From contig JABSRU010000008.1 in assembly GCA_013214965.1 (NCBI GenBank), forward strand, positions 1-64,000: a stretch of 64,000 bases of DNA. The letters are read 5' to 3'. The notes under the pieces are model-generated. The model was given only the letters and a program-made list of their open reading frames with translations. It made no database searches and was not told the DNA's origin. Of the stretch, positions 18,063 to 26,466 are shown one piece after another (positions within the stretch are counted from its first letter, which is position 1; each line of letters opens with the position of its first letter). The position numbers were made by a program, and so were the translations under genes. This DNA comes from Gammaproteobacteria bacterium. GTDB lineage: Bacteria > Pseudomonadota > Gammaproteobacteria > Enterobacterales > Psychrobiaceae.

Positions 18063-18788
18063 TTAACCTTTAGCTTTAATCAATAACTCTTCTAAATCAA
18101 TTTTCGGTGGAATATAGCTATTGACGGGGTCGTCGGTGGGATAGCCCAGTGATAGACCACACAATAGTTCGTATTTTTCTGGAATATCAAAGTATTGATC
18201 TAATGGCTCTCGCCATATCCCTAATGAACCTTGAGCACAGGTGCCGAGACCTTTTGAGGTGGCCGACAGCATTAATGTTTGCATAAAAATGCCGGCGTCA
18301 ACCAAGGCGGTAAAGGTCATGCCGGGATCAACAAAAATCCAAATGGCTGCAGGGGCATCAAAAAATTTAAAGTTTTTTGCCATAAAATCATCACGCGCCT
18401 GATGATCATGACGTTCAATCCCTAATAGCTCGTATAAACCAACCCCAGTATTAATGCGACGTTCTTGGAATGGCTGAGGGTATTTTCCTAAAATGCTTGG
18501 GTACTTTTTATTAATAAACATATTGTGTTTATAGGCACTATAAAGCTTTAGGGGAGCGGGTTGTTTTTTCATGATTAACGACTGTTGAAACTTGCGACTT
18601 AGTTGTTGACCAATGTTTTGGCACACCTCGCCGGTGGCAACAATGACTTTAAAGGGCTGAGTATTTGAACTGGACGGTGACTTGAGCGCATCATTTAATA
18701 TATCATCAATTAATGAGGCGGGAACAGGGGTAGTAGCAAAACTGCGGATACTTCGGCGGCTGTCATTCACGGTATCAAAAGTGTTCAT
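18063..18788 (-). CDS. Nitroreductase-family flavoprotein
   Basis: A 241-residue FMN-dependent oxidoreductase of the nitroreductase superfamily. Visible signs are the FMN-phosphate Arg pair near the N-terminus (DSRRSIRSF), the loop PSSSNTQPF, the segment DAGIFMQTLMLSATSKGLGTC and the closing LSLGYPTDDPVNSY. Such enzymes reduce nitro compounds, quinones or enones with NAD(P)H; the physiological substrate cannot be told. I chose ATG at 18788 (MNTFDTVNDSRR) because AAGGAC lies 6 bases upstream; an upstream in-frame start at 18806 is less likely. It is transcribed alone, convergent with hemE. Confidence 0.9.
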   Translation of the reverse strand: MNTFDTVNDSRRSIRSFATTPVPASLIDDILNDALKSPSSSNTQPFKVIVATGEVCQNIGQQLSRKFQQSLIMKKQPAPLKLYSAYKHNMFINKKYPSILGKYPQPFQERRINTGVGLYELLGIERHDHQARDDFMAKNFKFFDAPAAIWIFVDPGMTFTALVDAGIFMQTLMLSATSKGLGTCAQGSLGIWREPLDQYFDIPEKYELLCGLSLGYPTDDPVNSYIPPKIDLEELLIKAKG

Positions 18789-19185
18789 CTTCGTCCTTAA
18801 AAGCATAATAAAACGTACGTTTGAATCATTAATTCTAGCTTCTTTTTTGAACGAGTGCGAATTTAAATCGAAAAGGGAATGGAGTTAACGATTTTTAACG
18901 CTAACCCCCACGGCAAGAGTGTTTTAAATAAAACACTCGGTAATGCTAGAGATATCGGTGCATGTGAAGCAAACCTTATTTTTCATGTTGAGCCATGGAT
19001 GGCTATAGTAGGATAATGCAGGAGCCATTATAGAGATGAAAAATTGAGCTTAGAGCCGCAGCGAACTCCCTTGTATCATTGACACAAGGAAGTTCGCGGA
19101 GCAGTGATGTATTCACAGCGTGTTTGCGTAATCTGTGTTGATATCTAGATTATAATACGCTTGCCGTGCACTAACTCCCTAACGC
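18789..19185. other. Gene-free region with hairpins and a dispersed repeat
   Basis: This gap contains three structures: a 10-bp stem with a 2-base loop (18917-18938), the repeat core described separately (18991-19025), and a 14-bp stem with one mismatch (19061-19074 with 19084-19097). No open frame of note is seen. The hairpins lack T-runs, so they are not clear intrinsic terminators. Confidence 0.5.
18991..19025 (+). repeat. Dispersed intergenic repeat core, copy 1
   Basis: Thirty-one bases (18995-19025) match 53655-53685 at 26 positions, ending in the identical AATGCAGGAGC. A small hairpin at its left edge (AGCCAT-GG-ATGGCT) is replaced in the other copy by CGACAT-GG-ATGTCG, so pairing is kept while the bases differ. 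Confidence 0.6.
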
Positions 19186-19857
19186 TTACCAGTACATTCT
19201 TTCAATCACGACTTTAGCGACAGGACCTTGCCATTGGTAAGCTATGGTGGATAAGTCACCTTGACCATGAATGCCTGAGCTAGGGTAAACATAGCCCTCA
19301 CCGTTATCCTCTGGTGAGAATGGGGTGCCGCCACAGCGCGGCCCAGGAATGTTGTTACAGAGCTCATCATTGGTTTCACTGCCACCATCGTAAGCATTCA
19401 TTAAATAGGTCACTTGACCATAATAGGGTAAGTACTGACTTTGCAGCGCAACTAAGGTGTCATTGGTGGGTAATAACATCGCAATGATACTAATTTTTCG
19501 CTTGCGTCTATTGCTGTTTATTTCAACGGTTACTGATTCCCCAGGTGCAAGTAATCCCGCAGTGTTCGCCGTGGCATAAACATGGCGAGATTGTGATAAC
19601 TGCTCATTTAATCCTGATATATCACCACCTTCAGCAATTCGAGATACTTCATTCGAGGCGGCTTCGCCTAAGGTAAACAACTTGGTGCGTTTATTATGTG
19701 TCGCAACTAGCAAGGGAGTAAAACTAATTCCCTTGGTGAGATTAGTAATGGTGACTTTATATTTTTGAGCGTAATAATGTTTTGTTTCATTGGCTTGACT
19801 TGTAATGCTGAATGATATTAGCGTGGCTAGGATTATTAATTTAGCGTGAATTTTCAT
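19186..19857 (-). CDS. Secreted spondin-domain protein
   Basis: A 223-residue exported protein. The signal peptide (residues 1-22, ending SQAN) is followed by a spondin_N-like domain: YKVTITNLTKGISFTPLLV, GEAASNEVSRIAEGG, then VYATANTAGLLAPGESVTV and a late loop with two cysteines (CNNIPGPRC). Family members are secreted proteins with a putative metal-ion site; their bacterial role is unknown. I chose ATG at 19857 (MKIHAKLI) because AAGGAT precedes it and the signal peptide then starts properly; 19887 is a longer alternative. It lies 89 bases after the bufC stop on the same strand and may belong to the bufferin operon. Confidence 0.8.
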   Translation of the reverse strand: MKIHAKLIILATLISFSITSQANETKHYYAQKYKVTITNLTKGISFTPLLVATHNKRTKLFTLGEAASNEVSRIAEGGDISGLNEQLSQSRHVYATANTAGLLAPGESVTVEINSNRRKRKISIIAMLLPTNDTLVALQSQYLPYYGQVTYLMNAYDGGSETNDELCNNIPGPRCGGTPFSPEDNGEGYVYPSSGIHGQGDLSTIAYQWQGPVAKVVIERMYW

Positions 19858-19946
19858 GACACTTATCCTTTTTAAGGCCTCAAGCACAATTACTTGAAAC
19901 GATAAAAATCATAAGGTTTTAATGTCACGAAACTATCACAAAGTTA

Positions 19947-20735
19947 TCAATTTTTGGAGATTATATGACTAATAATGCCTTGGCTTAACCAATTTTTCAA
20001 AAGAGTAACGGCTTGTAAGGGCACTTGGTCGGGCTCAAAATGTTGACTTAACACTTCGCAACCTTGAGCAAAATCACCTCCGGCATTAAAATGTTGCCAC
20101 AGTTCTTGCTCCCGTGGATCTTGATGATAAAACTCAGTGAGTCGTTGCTGATTTCGCCACACTAGCCAGTAGGAGGCTAACGGGTGTTTTACCGCAGGGT
20201 TTGGGCTTTGTTCTGATTTGAGCGCTTGCCAGGTTTCAACACTATTGTAATGCTCGGTAAAAATCGTGGTACTGGGGTGAAACGTTAATTTGATATCTGG
20301 CCATTGCTCGGGATTGATCGCGGCCAAATCGGTGATAGCGACCACCTTACTGTCTACGGCATCAAAAGCACTTAGTAGCACCCGTTCAAACTGTGCCAGC
20401 TCCGCTAAGATCGGGTGTTGTGAAAAAGGCGCTTGATGTTGTAAATAAGTAGGAATATTGGCGCAAAAATGACGCAGAGATTTAACCTGCGATGGATAAT
20501 GCTCGATATAACCTAAGACTAATTGATCGTAGAGCTCATCGCCTAAATAGCTGCCTAATATTGGGTGATCACTATCGATAGTTTCACGTAGCCTCATGCG
20601 ATAGGCATTATGGTAAATGCCAAGGCGAATGTCGGTATCAACCGGCGGCTGTTCGCTAATATACTGTGAAAAATTCTGACTTTGGTTAGTCAAAAATTTA
20701 ATAAACTCATGTTGTAGCGTCTCAAGCTCCGGCAT
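19947..20735 (-). CDS. bufC: DUF2063 protein, partner of the RiPP maturase (BufC/HvfC-like)
   Basis: A 262-residue cytoplasmic protein of the DUF2063 (HvfC) family; visible family features are LGIYHNAYRMRLRETI (about 38-53), the following LGDELYDQL and a C-terminal helical part. In characterised MNIO systems this subunit delivers the precursor peptide to the DUF692 maturase. The start at 20735 (MPELETLQHE) is chosen for its upstream AAGGAA site; it overlaps the end of the maturase gene by 14 bases, implying translational coupling. The role is inferred from family and context. Confidence 0.88.
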   Translation of the reverse strand: MPELETLQHEFIKFLTNQSQNFSQYISEQPPVDTDIRLGIYHNAYRMRLRETIDSDHPILGSYLGDELYDQLVLGYIEHYPSQVKSLRHFCANIPTYLQHQAPFSQHPILAELAQFERVLLSAFDAVDSKVVAITDLAAINPEQWPDIKLTFHPSTTIFTEHYNSVETWQALKSEQSPNPAVKHPLASYWLVWRNQQRLTEFYHQDPREQELWQHFNAGGDFAQGCEVLSQHFEPDQVPLQAVTLLKNWLSQGIISHIISKN

Positions 20736-21588
20736 GATGGTTCCTTGTTGGATGCCTGCTAATAGCAGGTAGCTGCTCGGTGGCAATCCGGCGAGCAATC
20801 TCCAGCTCAGCCACTAATTCGGTTAAAGAGGGAATGTTATCGTCACGTTCGATCATCGTGCTAATGGCTCCAAAGCGTTGAATTGCGTTTTTATAGAGAG
20901 ACCAGACAGGATCGCAAACGGCTTGGTCGTGGGTGTCGATGACATAATCGCCATAATCACTGTGACCCGCGAGATGAATTTGGCGGACTCGTTTGGGATC
21001 AACCGCATCAATATAATGCTGGGGATCAAATTGATGATTTCGGGCGCTGACGTAAATATTATTAATGTCTAACAGCATGTAGCAATCTGCGCGTTGGCAA
21101 ATTTCATTGTAAAATTCCCATTCACTCATCTCTGAATCTTTATAAGACAGATAACTAGAGACATTTTCCAGTAGCATTTGTTGGCCCATAGTATCTTGCA
21201 CTTCTCTAATCCGACTAGCGACATGATCTATCGCTTGTTCAGTGTAAGGCATGGGCAGCAGATCATGACTGTTAACACCATGAGCTTGGGTAAAACACAA
21301 ATGATCGGAAATCCAACGGGGTTTTACAGCGGTCATTAGTTGCTTAAGTTGCTTAAGATAGTCGCGATCAAGGGGCGTAGTACTGCCCAATGACATCGAC
21401 ACGCCATGCATCACCACTGGATAACGTTCGGCGACAGCCTCAAGGTAGTAACGTGGCTTACCGCCATCGACCATAAAATTTTCAGACAAAATTTCAAACC
21501 AGTCAACCTTGGGTTCATTGCGAATAACTTCTTCAAAATGAGGGACGCGTAACCCTAAACCAAAACCTAAAAAGTGTTCATTGATCAT
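20722..21588 (-). CDS. bufB: DUF692 / MNIO-family iron oxygenase, bufferin-type RiPP maturase (BufB)
   Basis: A 288-residue TIM-barrel protein of the multinuclear non-haem iron oxygenase family. Expected metal-ligand blocks are visible: WFEILSENFMVDGG, VMHGVSMSLGS, ISDHLCF, LLENVSSY, LLDINNIYVS, QIHLAGHSDY and IERDDNIP. Such enzymes oxidatively remodel cysteines in a precursor peptide, giving thiooxazole or related copper-binding groups. The start at 21588 (MINEHFLGFG) is preferred because GGAAA lies 7 bases upstream; ATG at 21600 is the alternative. It lies between the cysteine-rich precursor gene and the DUF2063 partner, the classic A-B-C order. Confidence 0.92.
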   Translation of the reverse strand: MINEHFLGFGLGLRVPHFEEVIRNEPKVDWFEILSENFMVDGGKPRYYLEAVAERYPVVMHGVSMSLGSTTPLDRDYLKQLKQLMTAVKPRWISDHLCFTQAHGVNSHDLLPMPYTEQAIDHVASRIREVQDTMGQQMLLENVSSYLSYKDSEMSEWEFYNEICQRADCYMLLDINNIYVSARNHQFDPQHYIDAVDPKRVRQIHLAGHSDYGDYVIDTHDQAVCDPVWSLYKNAIQRFGAISTMIERDDNIPSLTELVAELEIARRIATEQLPAISRHPTRNHHAGA

Positions 21589-21667
21589 CGTTATTTCCAT
21601 TGGGGAAAGCGCATTGCCAGGGTGCTGACAATGCGATTATTGGGGGCGTTTACATAAAGTAACCGTA

Positions 21668-22138
21668 CTATGAATTAGTGTTGCCACCGATATCAGTACA
21701 AGAATTTGCTGTTGTTTTAACAAAACCTTGGCCTTTACAAACTGCCATGCCTTTACAAGCGTTATCGGCGGTTTTACAGTCATTGTGACCCTTGCAAACA
21801 TTAACACCGAAACATTGTACTAAGTCAACGCTGGTGATTTTTCCTAGCCACTTATCTTGAATCGTGCCACCAACATCATCACAGGCTTTGGTTGGCATGG
21901 CGACAAAACCTTGTCCTTTACATACAGCCATGCCTTTACAGGCGTTATTAGCCGTTTTACAATCGTTGTGACCTTTACAAGTATTAACGTCGTAGCAATG
22001 TACCAGTTCAACAGCTGTGCTGCTGACGGCTGTTTTTACAGATTCTTTATTTTCTGCTGTTGCAGTGCAACCCATTAGGCTCGCTGCTGCGAAGGCTAAT
22101 GCTGCACCGCTCATTTTTGTTTTTACTGTTGAATTCAT
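21668..22138 (-). CDS. Cysteine-rich bufferin-type RiPP precursor with two tandem core units (BufA2-like)
   Basis: A 156-residue precursor. An N-terminal export signal (about residues 1-24) ends at LMGC, which could be a lipobox or a plain Sec site. Two near-identical units follow with a 61-residue period. Each has six cysteines (48, 54, 60, 67, 73, 86 and 109, 115, 121, 128, 134, 147) in the pattern [24 protein letters not shown]. This is the pattern I associate with the BufA2 family of periplasmic copper-binding bufferins, whose cysteines are modified by the neighbouring DUF692 enzyme. A strong ribosome site (AAGGAAG) precedes the ATG. The duplication of the whole core is notable. Function in copper binding is inferred from family and operon. 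Confidence 0.82.
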   Translation of the reverse strand: MNSTVKTKMSGAALAFAAASLMGCTATAENKESVKTAVSSTAVELVHCYDVNTCKGHNDCKTANNACKGMAVCKGQGFVAMPTKACDDVGGTIQDKWLGKITSVDLVQCFGVNVCKGHNDCKTADNACKGMAVCKGQGFVKTTANSCTDIGGNTNS

Positions 22139-22205
22139 CTTTTTCTTCCTTTTATATTAAGTTCCATTGATAGAGACCTTATAAGGTTAGAAAAAATTTC
22201 AAAAA

Positions 22206-22239
22206 AAAATGCACGTTAGGATTAACTAACGTGCATTTT
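22206..22239 (-). terminator. Intrinsic terminator after rapA
   Basis: A perfect 14-bp stem (22206-22219 with 22226-22239) with a 6-base loop is followed, reading the minus strand, by a long T-run. It ends rapA transcription and insulates bufA. Confidence 0.9.
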
Positions 22240-22258
22240 ATCGGATTTAGAATCTATT

Positions 22259-25153
22259 TTATTCCGGAGATACCACAATAAAACGCAAAGAATCGAGTTG
22301 TATTTGGGCGTTACCAATGAATTTGGCCAGCTGTGATTGCTGCACCCGTAAATGATCTAATTCTTCTTCACGAATATTTGGGTTAATCTGTTTGAGATCC
22401 GATAAACGCTCTAACTCACCGCCCAATTGTTCATTCATTTTATTGAGCGCCGTAGTTTTAATTATTTCAAGCTCAGTTGTTGCAATGACATTGCCATGCT
22501 GAATTTGCTGATGAATAAAGGCTTGTGATGCACCGACTAATTTTGTCGCAATATGACGACCAATTGGACTTAATTGACCATTGAGTTTTTCAAAGGAAAT
22601 ATTGTCGCCTAAATTAGTGCCTTTTTTATCCATTAACATTCTAAATGGTGTTGCCGGTAAAAACCGGCCAATGTGGTAGGCTTTTGGCGCTGAGGTGTCG
22701 GCGACAAAAATAAGCTCTAACAGCATCGTACCCGCTGGCAATGCTTTACTTTTTAACACTGATACCGCGTTGTTACCGGTATTATCACTTAAAATCATGT
22801 CGATGCTGCCTTGCACCATAGGATGTTCCCAGTTAACAAATTGGAAATCTTCACGGGCTAGCGCGGCATTACGATCGAAGGTAATGGTGATACCTTCTTC
22901 GGTTAAGGTCGGGAAATTTGGATGAAGCATATGGCCACTTGGGCGTAAAATGATCGCATTTTCACTATGATCTTCTTGATCGACACCGCAAATATCGAGC
23001 ATGTTGAACATAAAGGTTGGTAGCTCAGTGCCATCATCTATTTCGCGGATCCGATCGGCAATAGCCTGTCCTGATTCTTGGCCACCCGAATTAAGTTCGA
23101 GTAAGCGATCGCGCCCTTGTTCGATTTTTTGCTTGAGATCTTGATGAACTTCATCGGTCTGCGCCACGAGTTCAGCCAAAGGTTGAGCGTCATCACTTTG
23201 ATTAAGCAGCGAAAATAATTGCTCTTTTACTTGTTCAAATACGATGCCGCCCGAAGGACAAGTTTGTTCGAAGGCGTTAAGCCCTTTGTGATACCAGTTA
23301 AGCAACACTTCTTGGCTTGAGTCTTTCATGTAAGGAACATGCAGTTGAATATCGTGTTCCTGACCGATGCGATCGAGGCGACCAATCCGTTGTTCCAGTA
23401 AATCAGGGTTAAGCGGTAAATCGAATAACACCAAATGACGAGCAAACTGGAAGTTACGCCCTTCAGAGCCAATTTCTGAACACACTAACACTTGTGCGCC
23501 TTCTTCTTTTTGGGCGAAGAATGCTGCGCCTTTATCGCGTTCAATGATTGACAGACCTTCGTGGAACACCGCGCTGCGGATCCCTTCTTTCACCCGTAAA
23601 GCTTGTTCAAGTACCAGTGCCGTATTAGCGTGGGCACAAATCACTAATATTTTTTCTTTGCTGGTTTTAATCAGTTCAATTAGCCATTCGATGCGTGGAT
23701 CAAACGCCCACCACGAGGCATCTTTGCCTTCAAATTCTTGGAAAATTTCTTCAGGATATAAAGATTGTACCGCCGATTGTTGCGGATCTTTATTAGTACC
23801 CATGATTTTAGCCACTTTGATTGACGTGGCGTATTGCGTTGGCATCGGCAATGGGTAGCTGTTTAAAATACGTTTTGGGAAACCTTTAACAGCATGGCGG
23901 GTATTACGCATCATTACTCGGCTAGTGCCGTGACGGTCTAATAGCCATTGCAATAGGGTTTGACGCGATGACGACTCAGGATCGCTAGCGATATCGTTGA
24001 GCAAACCACTAATGTCTTTTTCTTGTAAAATTTCAGTTAATGTCGCACTGGCGTCTTGTGATAGTACCGGTTGGTCAATCAATTCCTGTGCAGCTTGCGC
24101 GACTTTTTGGTAATTTTGTTCTTCGTTTAAAAACGCTTGATAATCGTAAAAACGATCGGGATCGAGTAAACGTAAACGGGCGAAATGTGACTCATGACCT
24201 AATTGATCCGGCGTTGCAGTTAATAGCAAAATTCCAGGGGTTGCTTTGGCTAGTCCTTCAACAATGCGGTATTCACGTGAGGGTTTTTCACTGTTCCACT
24301 CAAGGTGATGAGCTTCATCAACCACCACTAAATCCCATTCGGCATCAAGGGCCTGTTGGTAGCGAGTTTTCTTACGCATTAACCCCAAGCTGGCAATGAT
24401 TAATTGCTCAGTGTCAAATGGGTTTTCAGCATCAGCATAGGCTTCGACACAACGCTCTTCATCAAAAATTGAAAACTTGAGGTTAAAGCGACGACGCATT
24501 TCAACCAACCACTGATGTTGCAAGGTTTCAGGTAATAAAATAAGCACACGTTCGGCGCGGCCTGTTAACACTTGCTGAAGAATAATCATCCCCGCTTCAA
24601 TGGTTTTACCCAAGCCCACTTCATCGGCGAGTAAAACCCGTGGCGCATAACGTGAACCCACTTCTTTGGCGATATGTAACTGATGAGGAATTAAATTAGC
24701 ACGGGTGCCTGCTAATCCTAGCAAATCACTTTGTTGCATTTTATGACGCTGCATTAAACAGTCATAACGCAGGGTGTAATGATTCATTCGCTCGATTTGA
24801 CCCGCGAACATCCGGTCCTGTGGTTTGTTAAAACGAATGTTGTGACAAAGCATCACTTCACGTAGCTTAACGCCTTCTTCGCCAGTGTCTTGGCGAACTC
24901 CGGTATAAGTAATTAAACCATTGTTTTCTTCAGCGTCGGTAATTAATAATGCCCAGCCTTCATGACTGTCAACTTGGTCGCCTTGATTGAAAATAACCCG
25001 TGTTAAAGGCGCTTCACTGCGTGAAAAATGACGGCTTTCGCCAGTAGCAGAAAATAAAACAGTAACAGTGCGTCCCTCTAGTGCGACAACTGTGCCGAGA
25101 CCGAGATCTGATTCGGTATCACTAATCCAACGTTGGGCCAAAACAAAAGGCAT
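22259..25153 (-). CDS. rapA: RNA polymerase-associated ATPase RapA (SWI/SNF-type)
   Basis: A 964-residue motor that binds RNA polymerase and helps recycle it after transcription, close to the 968 residues of E. coli RapA. The N-terminal Tudor-like domains begin FVLAQRWISDTESDLGLG. The helicase core shows motif I (LADEVGLGKTIEAG, about 175), motif II DEAH (VVDEAHHLEW, about 279), motif III (LLTATP) and the C-terminal lobe (CSEIGSEGRNFQFARHLV, then LEQRIGRLDRIGQ). The C-terminal RapA-specific region is complete. It is a single-gene unit, with a strong terminator downstream and a long relic-filled gap upstream. Confidence 0.98.
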   Translation of the reverse strand: MPFVLAQRWISDTESDLGLGTVVALEGRTVTVLFSATGESRHFSRSEAPLTRVIFNQGDQVDSHEGWALLITDAEENNGLITYTGVRQDTGEEGVKLREVMLCHNIRFNKPQDRMFAGQIERMNHYTLRYDCLMQRHKMQQSDLLGLAGTRANLIPHQLHIAKEVGSRYAPRVLLADEVGLGKTIEAGMIILQQVLTGRAERVLILLPETLQHQWLVEMRRRFNLKFSIFDEERCVEAYADAENPFDTEQLIIASLGLMRKKTRYQQALDAEWDLVVVDEAHHLEWNSEKPSREYRIVEGLAKATPGILLLTATPDQLGHESHFARLRLLDPDRFYDYQAFLNEEQNYQKVAQAAQELIDQPVLSQDASATLTEILQEKDISGLLNDIASDPESSSRQTLLQWLLDRHGTSRVMMRNTRHAVKGFPKRILNSYPLPMPTQYATSIKVAKIMGTNKDPQQSAVQSLYPEEIFQEFEGKDASWWAFDPRIEWLIELIKTSKEKILVICAHANTALVLEQALRVKEGIRSAVFHEGLSIIERDKGAAFFAQKEEGAQVLVCSEIGSEGRNFQFARHLVLFDLPLNPDLLEQRIGRLDRIGQEHDIQLHVPYMKDSSQEVLLNWYHKGLNAFEQTCPSGGIVFEQVKEQLFSLLNQSDDAQPLAELVAQTDEVHQDLKQKIEQGRDRLLELNSGGQESGQAIADRIREIDDGTELPTFMFNMLDICGVDQEDHSENAIILRPSGHMLHPNFPTLTEEGITITFDRNAALAREDFQFVNWEHPMVQGSIDMILSDNTGNNAVSVLKSKALPAGTMLLELIFVADTSAPKAYHIGRFLPATPFRMLMDKKGTNLGDNISFEKLNGQLSPIGRHIATKLVGASQAFIHQQIQHGNVIATTELEIIKTTALNKMNEQLGGELERLSDLKQINPNIREEELDHLRVQQSQLAKFIGNAQIQLDSLRFIVVSPE

Positions 25154-25442
25154 TTTAAGGTATCTCTCTAACCAAATTTAAAGGACGCGTATATTACCTG
25201 ATGATATTCGCGATTGCATGGCTATTTTAGCTCAAATTTCATTATTTCAACAGGGTACTGGTTTTGGTGGTAAAAAATATCTCAATTATTGTTAATTGTT
25301 GACATCTAATCGTTGAAATTGTCGGTTATTTTAATAGAATCAAAATCACAGTAAGTCATTGCAATTAGTATACTAAGGTGTTTTATTGTGTGGGGTGATT
25401 ATTCTAATTTCGTAGGTTAGCGACAATGCTGCTAACAACTGA

Positions 25443-26388
25443 ACTGCTGTCAAAGTTAAGCCACTTGATATTGGTAGCTCCTCTGGTAATTATGTTTCTA
25501 TGAGAATGGGTGTTAAGTCTTGTTCTGTACCCGTGGTGGTTAAAATCGAAAAAGCCAATGATGCCATGAGGGGGATTGCTGGTAAATTTACCGTCTCGCT
25601 CAACCAATCATTGCATCCAGATATTGTTATTCCGATTACTTATGGTGCAACGAGTACCGCTATTAAGAGCCCGATACGATCACGGTGGCCACCACTGCGA
25701 CGATTCTGATGGGTTAAGCTAGTGCTGATCTCACTATTACTCGTCACAATAATCTTGTGACGGCAGTTGATAAACTATTGTTTTAGAATTGAGCACCGCG
25801 AATTCGTCGATCCAAGGTGGACATTTTGTCACTGATGCGACTAAAAACTCTGCAACCCTTAATTTAATTGACGATGAAATAGCCGTTTATAAAATAGGGG
25901 CTATCGAGGTCAAAGTTGGTGGTGGTTTTGTTGATGAAAATCAATCAACAACTTTAATGCAACAGCCGTTGGCAACACTTCATATGTATCATTAGAAACC
26001 AATGGAGACACTGAATTAGTTATCCCTGTGGCTGATTTATTGAACAATGATAAGTCATCCAACGATCTGATGCTTAACATTTCTTTGTTGCAAGGTTTTG
26101 TCAGCGGCAGCGCTAGAATCGATGGCACACATGTTCTATTTATCCCTTAAACAACAATCATGATGCATCATCAGTTACGTCAGAATCAGACAGTGATAAC
26201 GGATGGTGTCACCGATTTAGATGAGATAAAAGTGGGTACTAACCCTGTGAGAAATTCTATTAATGATTTAAATCACCGATGGTGGCGCGAACGATGCTGA
26301 TGGCCAAGTTAATGGCGTGATTGAAGATCTCTTAGCGGTTGTTACACTCAAGGCGATGTATTGGGTTAAAACAGTAAGCGCAATTTAA
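25443..26388 (+). pseudogene. Decayed Calx-beta / cadherin-like / thrombospondin-3 surface adhesin
   Basis: Pieces of one large surface protein can be read in order but in different frames. First comes a Calx-beta-like block (VVKIEKANDAMRGIAGKF, then TVSLNQSLHPDIVIPITYGA), then its C-terminal half (ELSTANSSIQGGHFVTDA, then TLNLIDDE), interrupted by stops near 25702 and 25783. A cadherin-like tandem-repeat end follows (LVIPVADLLNNDKSSND, then GTHVLFIP). Last is a thrombospondin type-3/anchor-type end (GVTDLDEIKVGTNPV, then DGGANDADGQVNGVIED) running to TAA at 26388. Several frameshifts and stops rule out a working product. The piece before 25443 is too degraded to read. Confidence 0.7.
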
Positions 26389-26426
26389 TCGGATTAAAAG
26401 ATAACTATAATCATCGATTGTTTCCC

Positions 26427-26455
26427 AATATAATGTCGACCATCGACATTATATT
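26427..26455 (+). promoter_or_regulatory. Perfect 13-bp inverted repeat just before the kinase ribosome site
   Basis: Arms 26427-26439 and 26443-26455 are perfectly complementary around a CCA loop. The right arm ends one base before the GGAG ribosome site (26457-26460) of the hybrid kinase gene. It could be an operator for a dimeric regulator or an RNA hairpin that affects translation; no T-run makes it a plausible terminator. Confidence 0.65.
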
Positions 26456-26466
26456 TGGAGCAGTGG

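Noticed and set aside
19061-19097. Long hairpin as terminator of the spondin-domain gene.
   Set aside because: The stem is good (one mismatch) but no T-run follows on the minus strand and it lies about 90 bases past the stop; left as an unassigned structure.
25500-25995. Two open frames of about 68 codons that could be annotated as small genes.
   Set aside because: Their translations are consecutive pieces of a Calx-beta-type adhesin in different frames, so they are fragments of one pseudogene.
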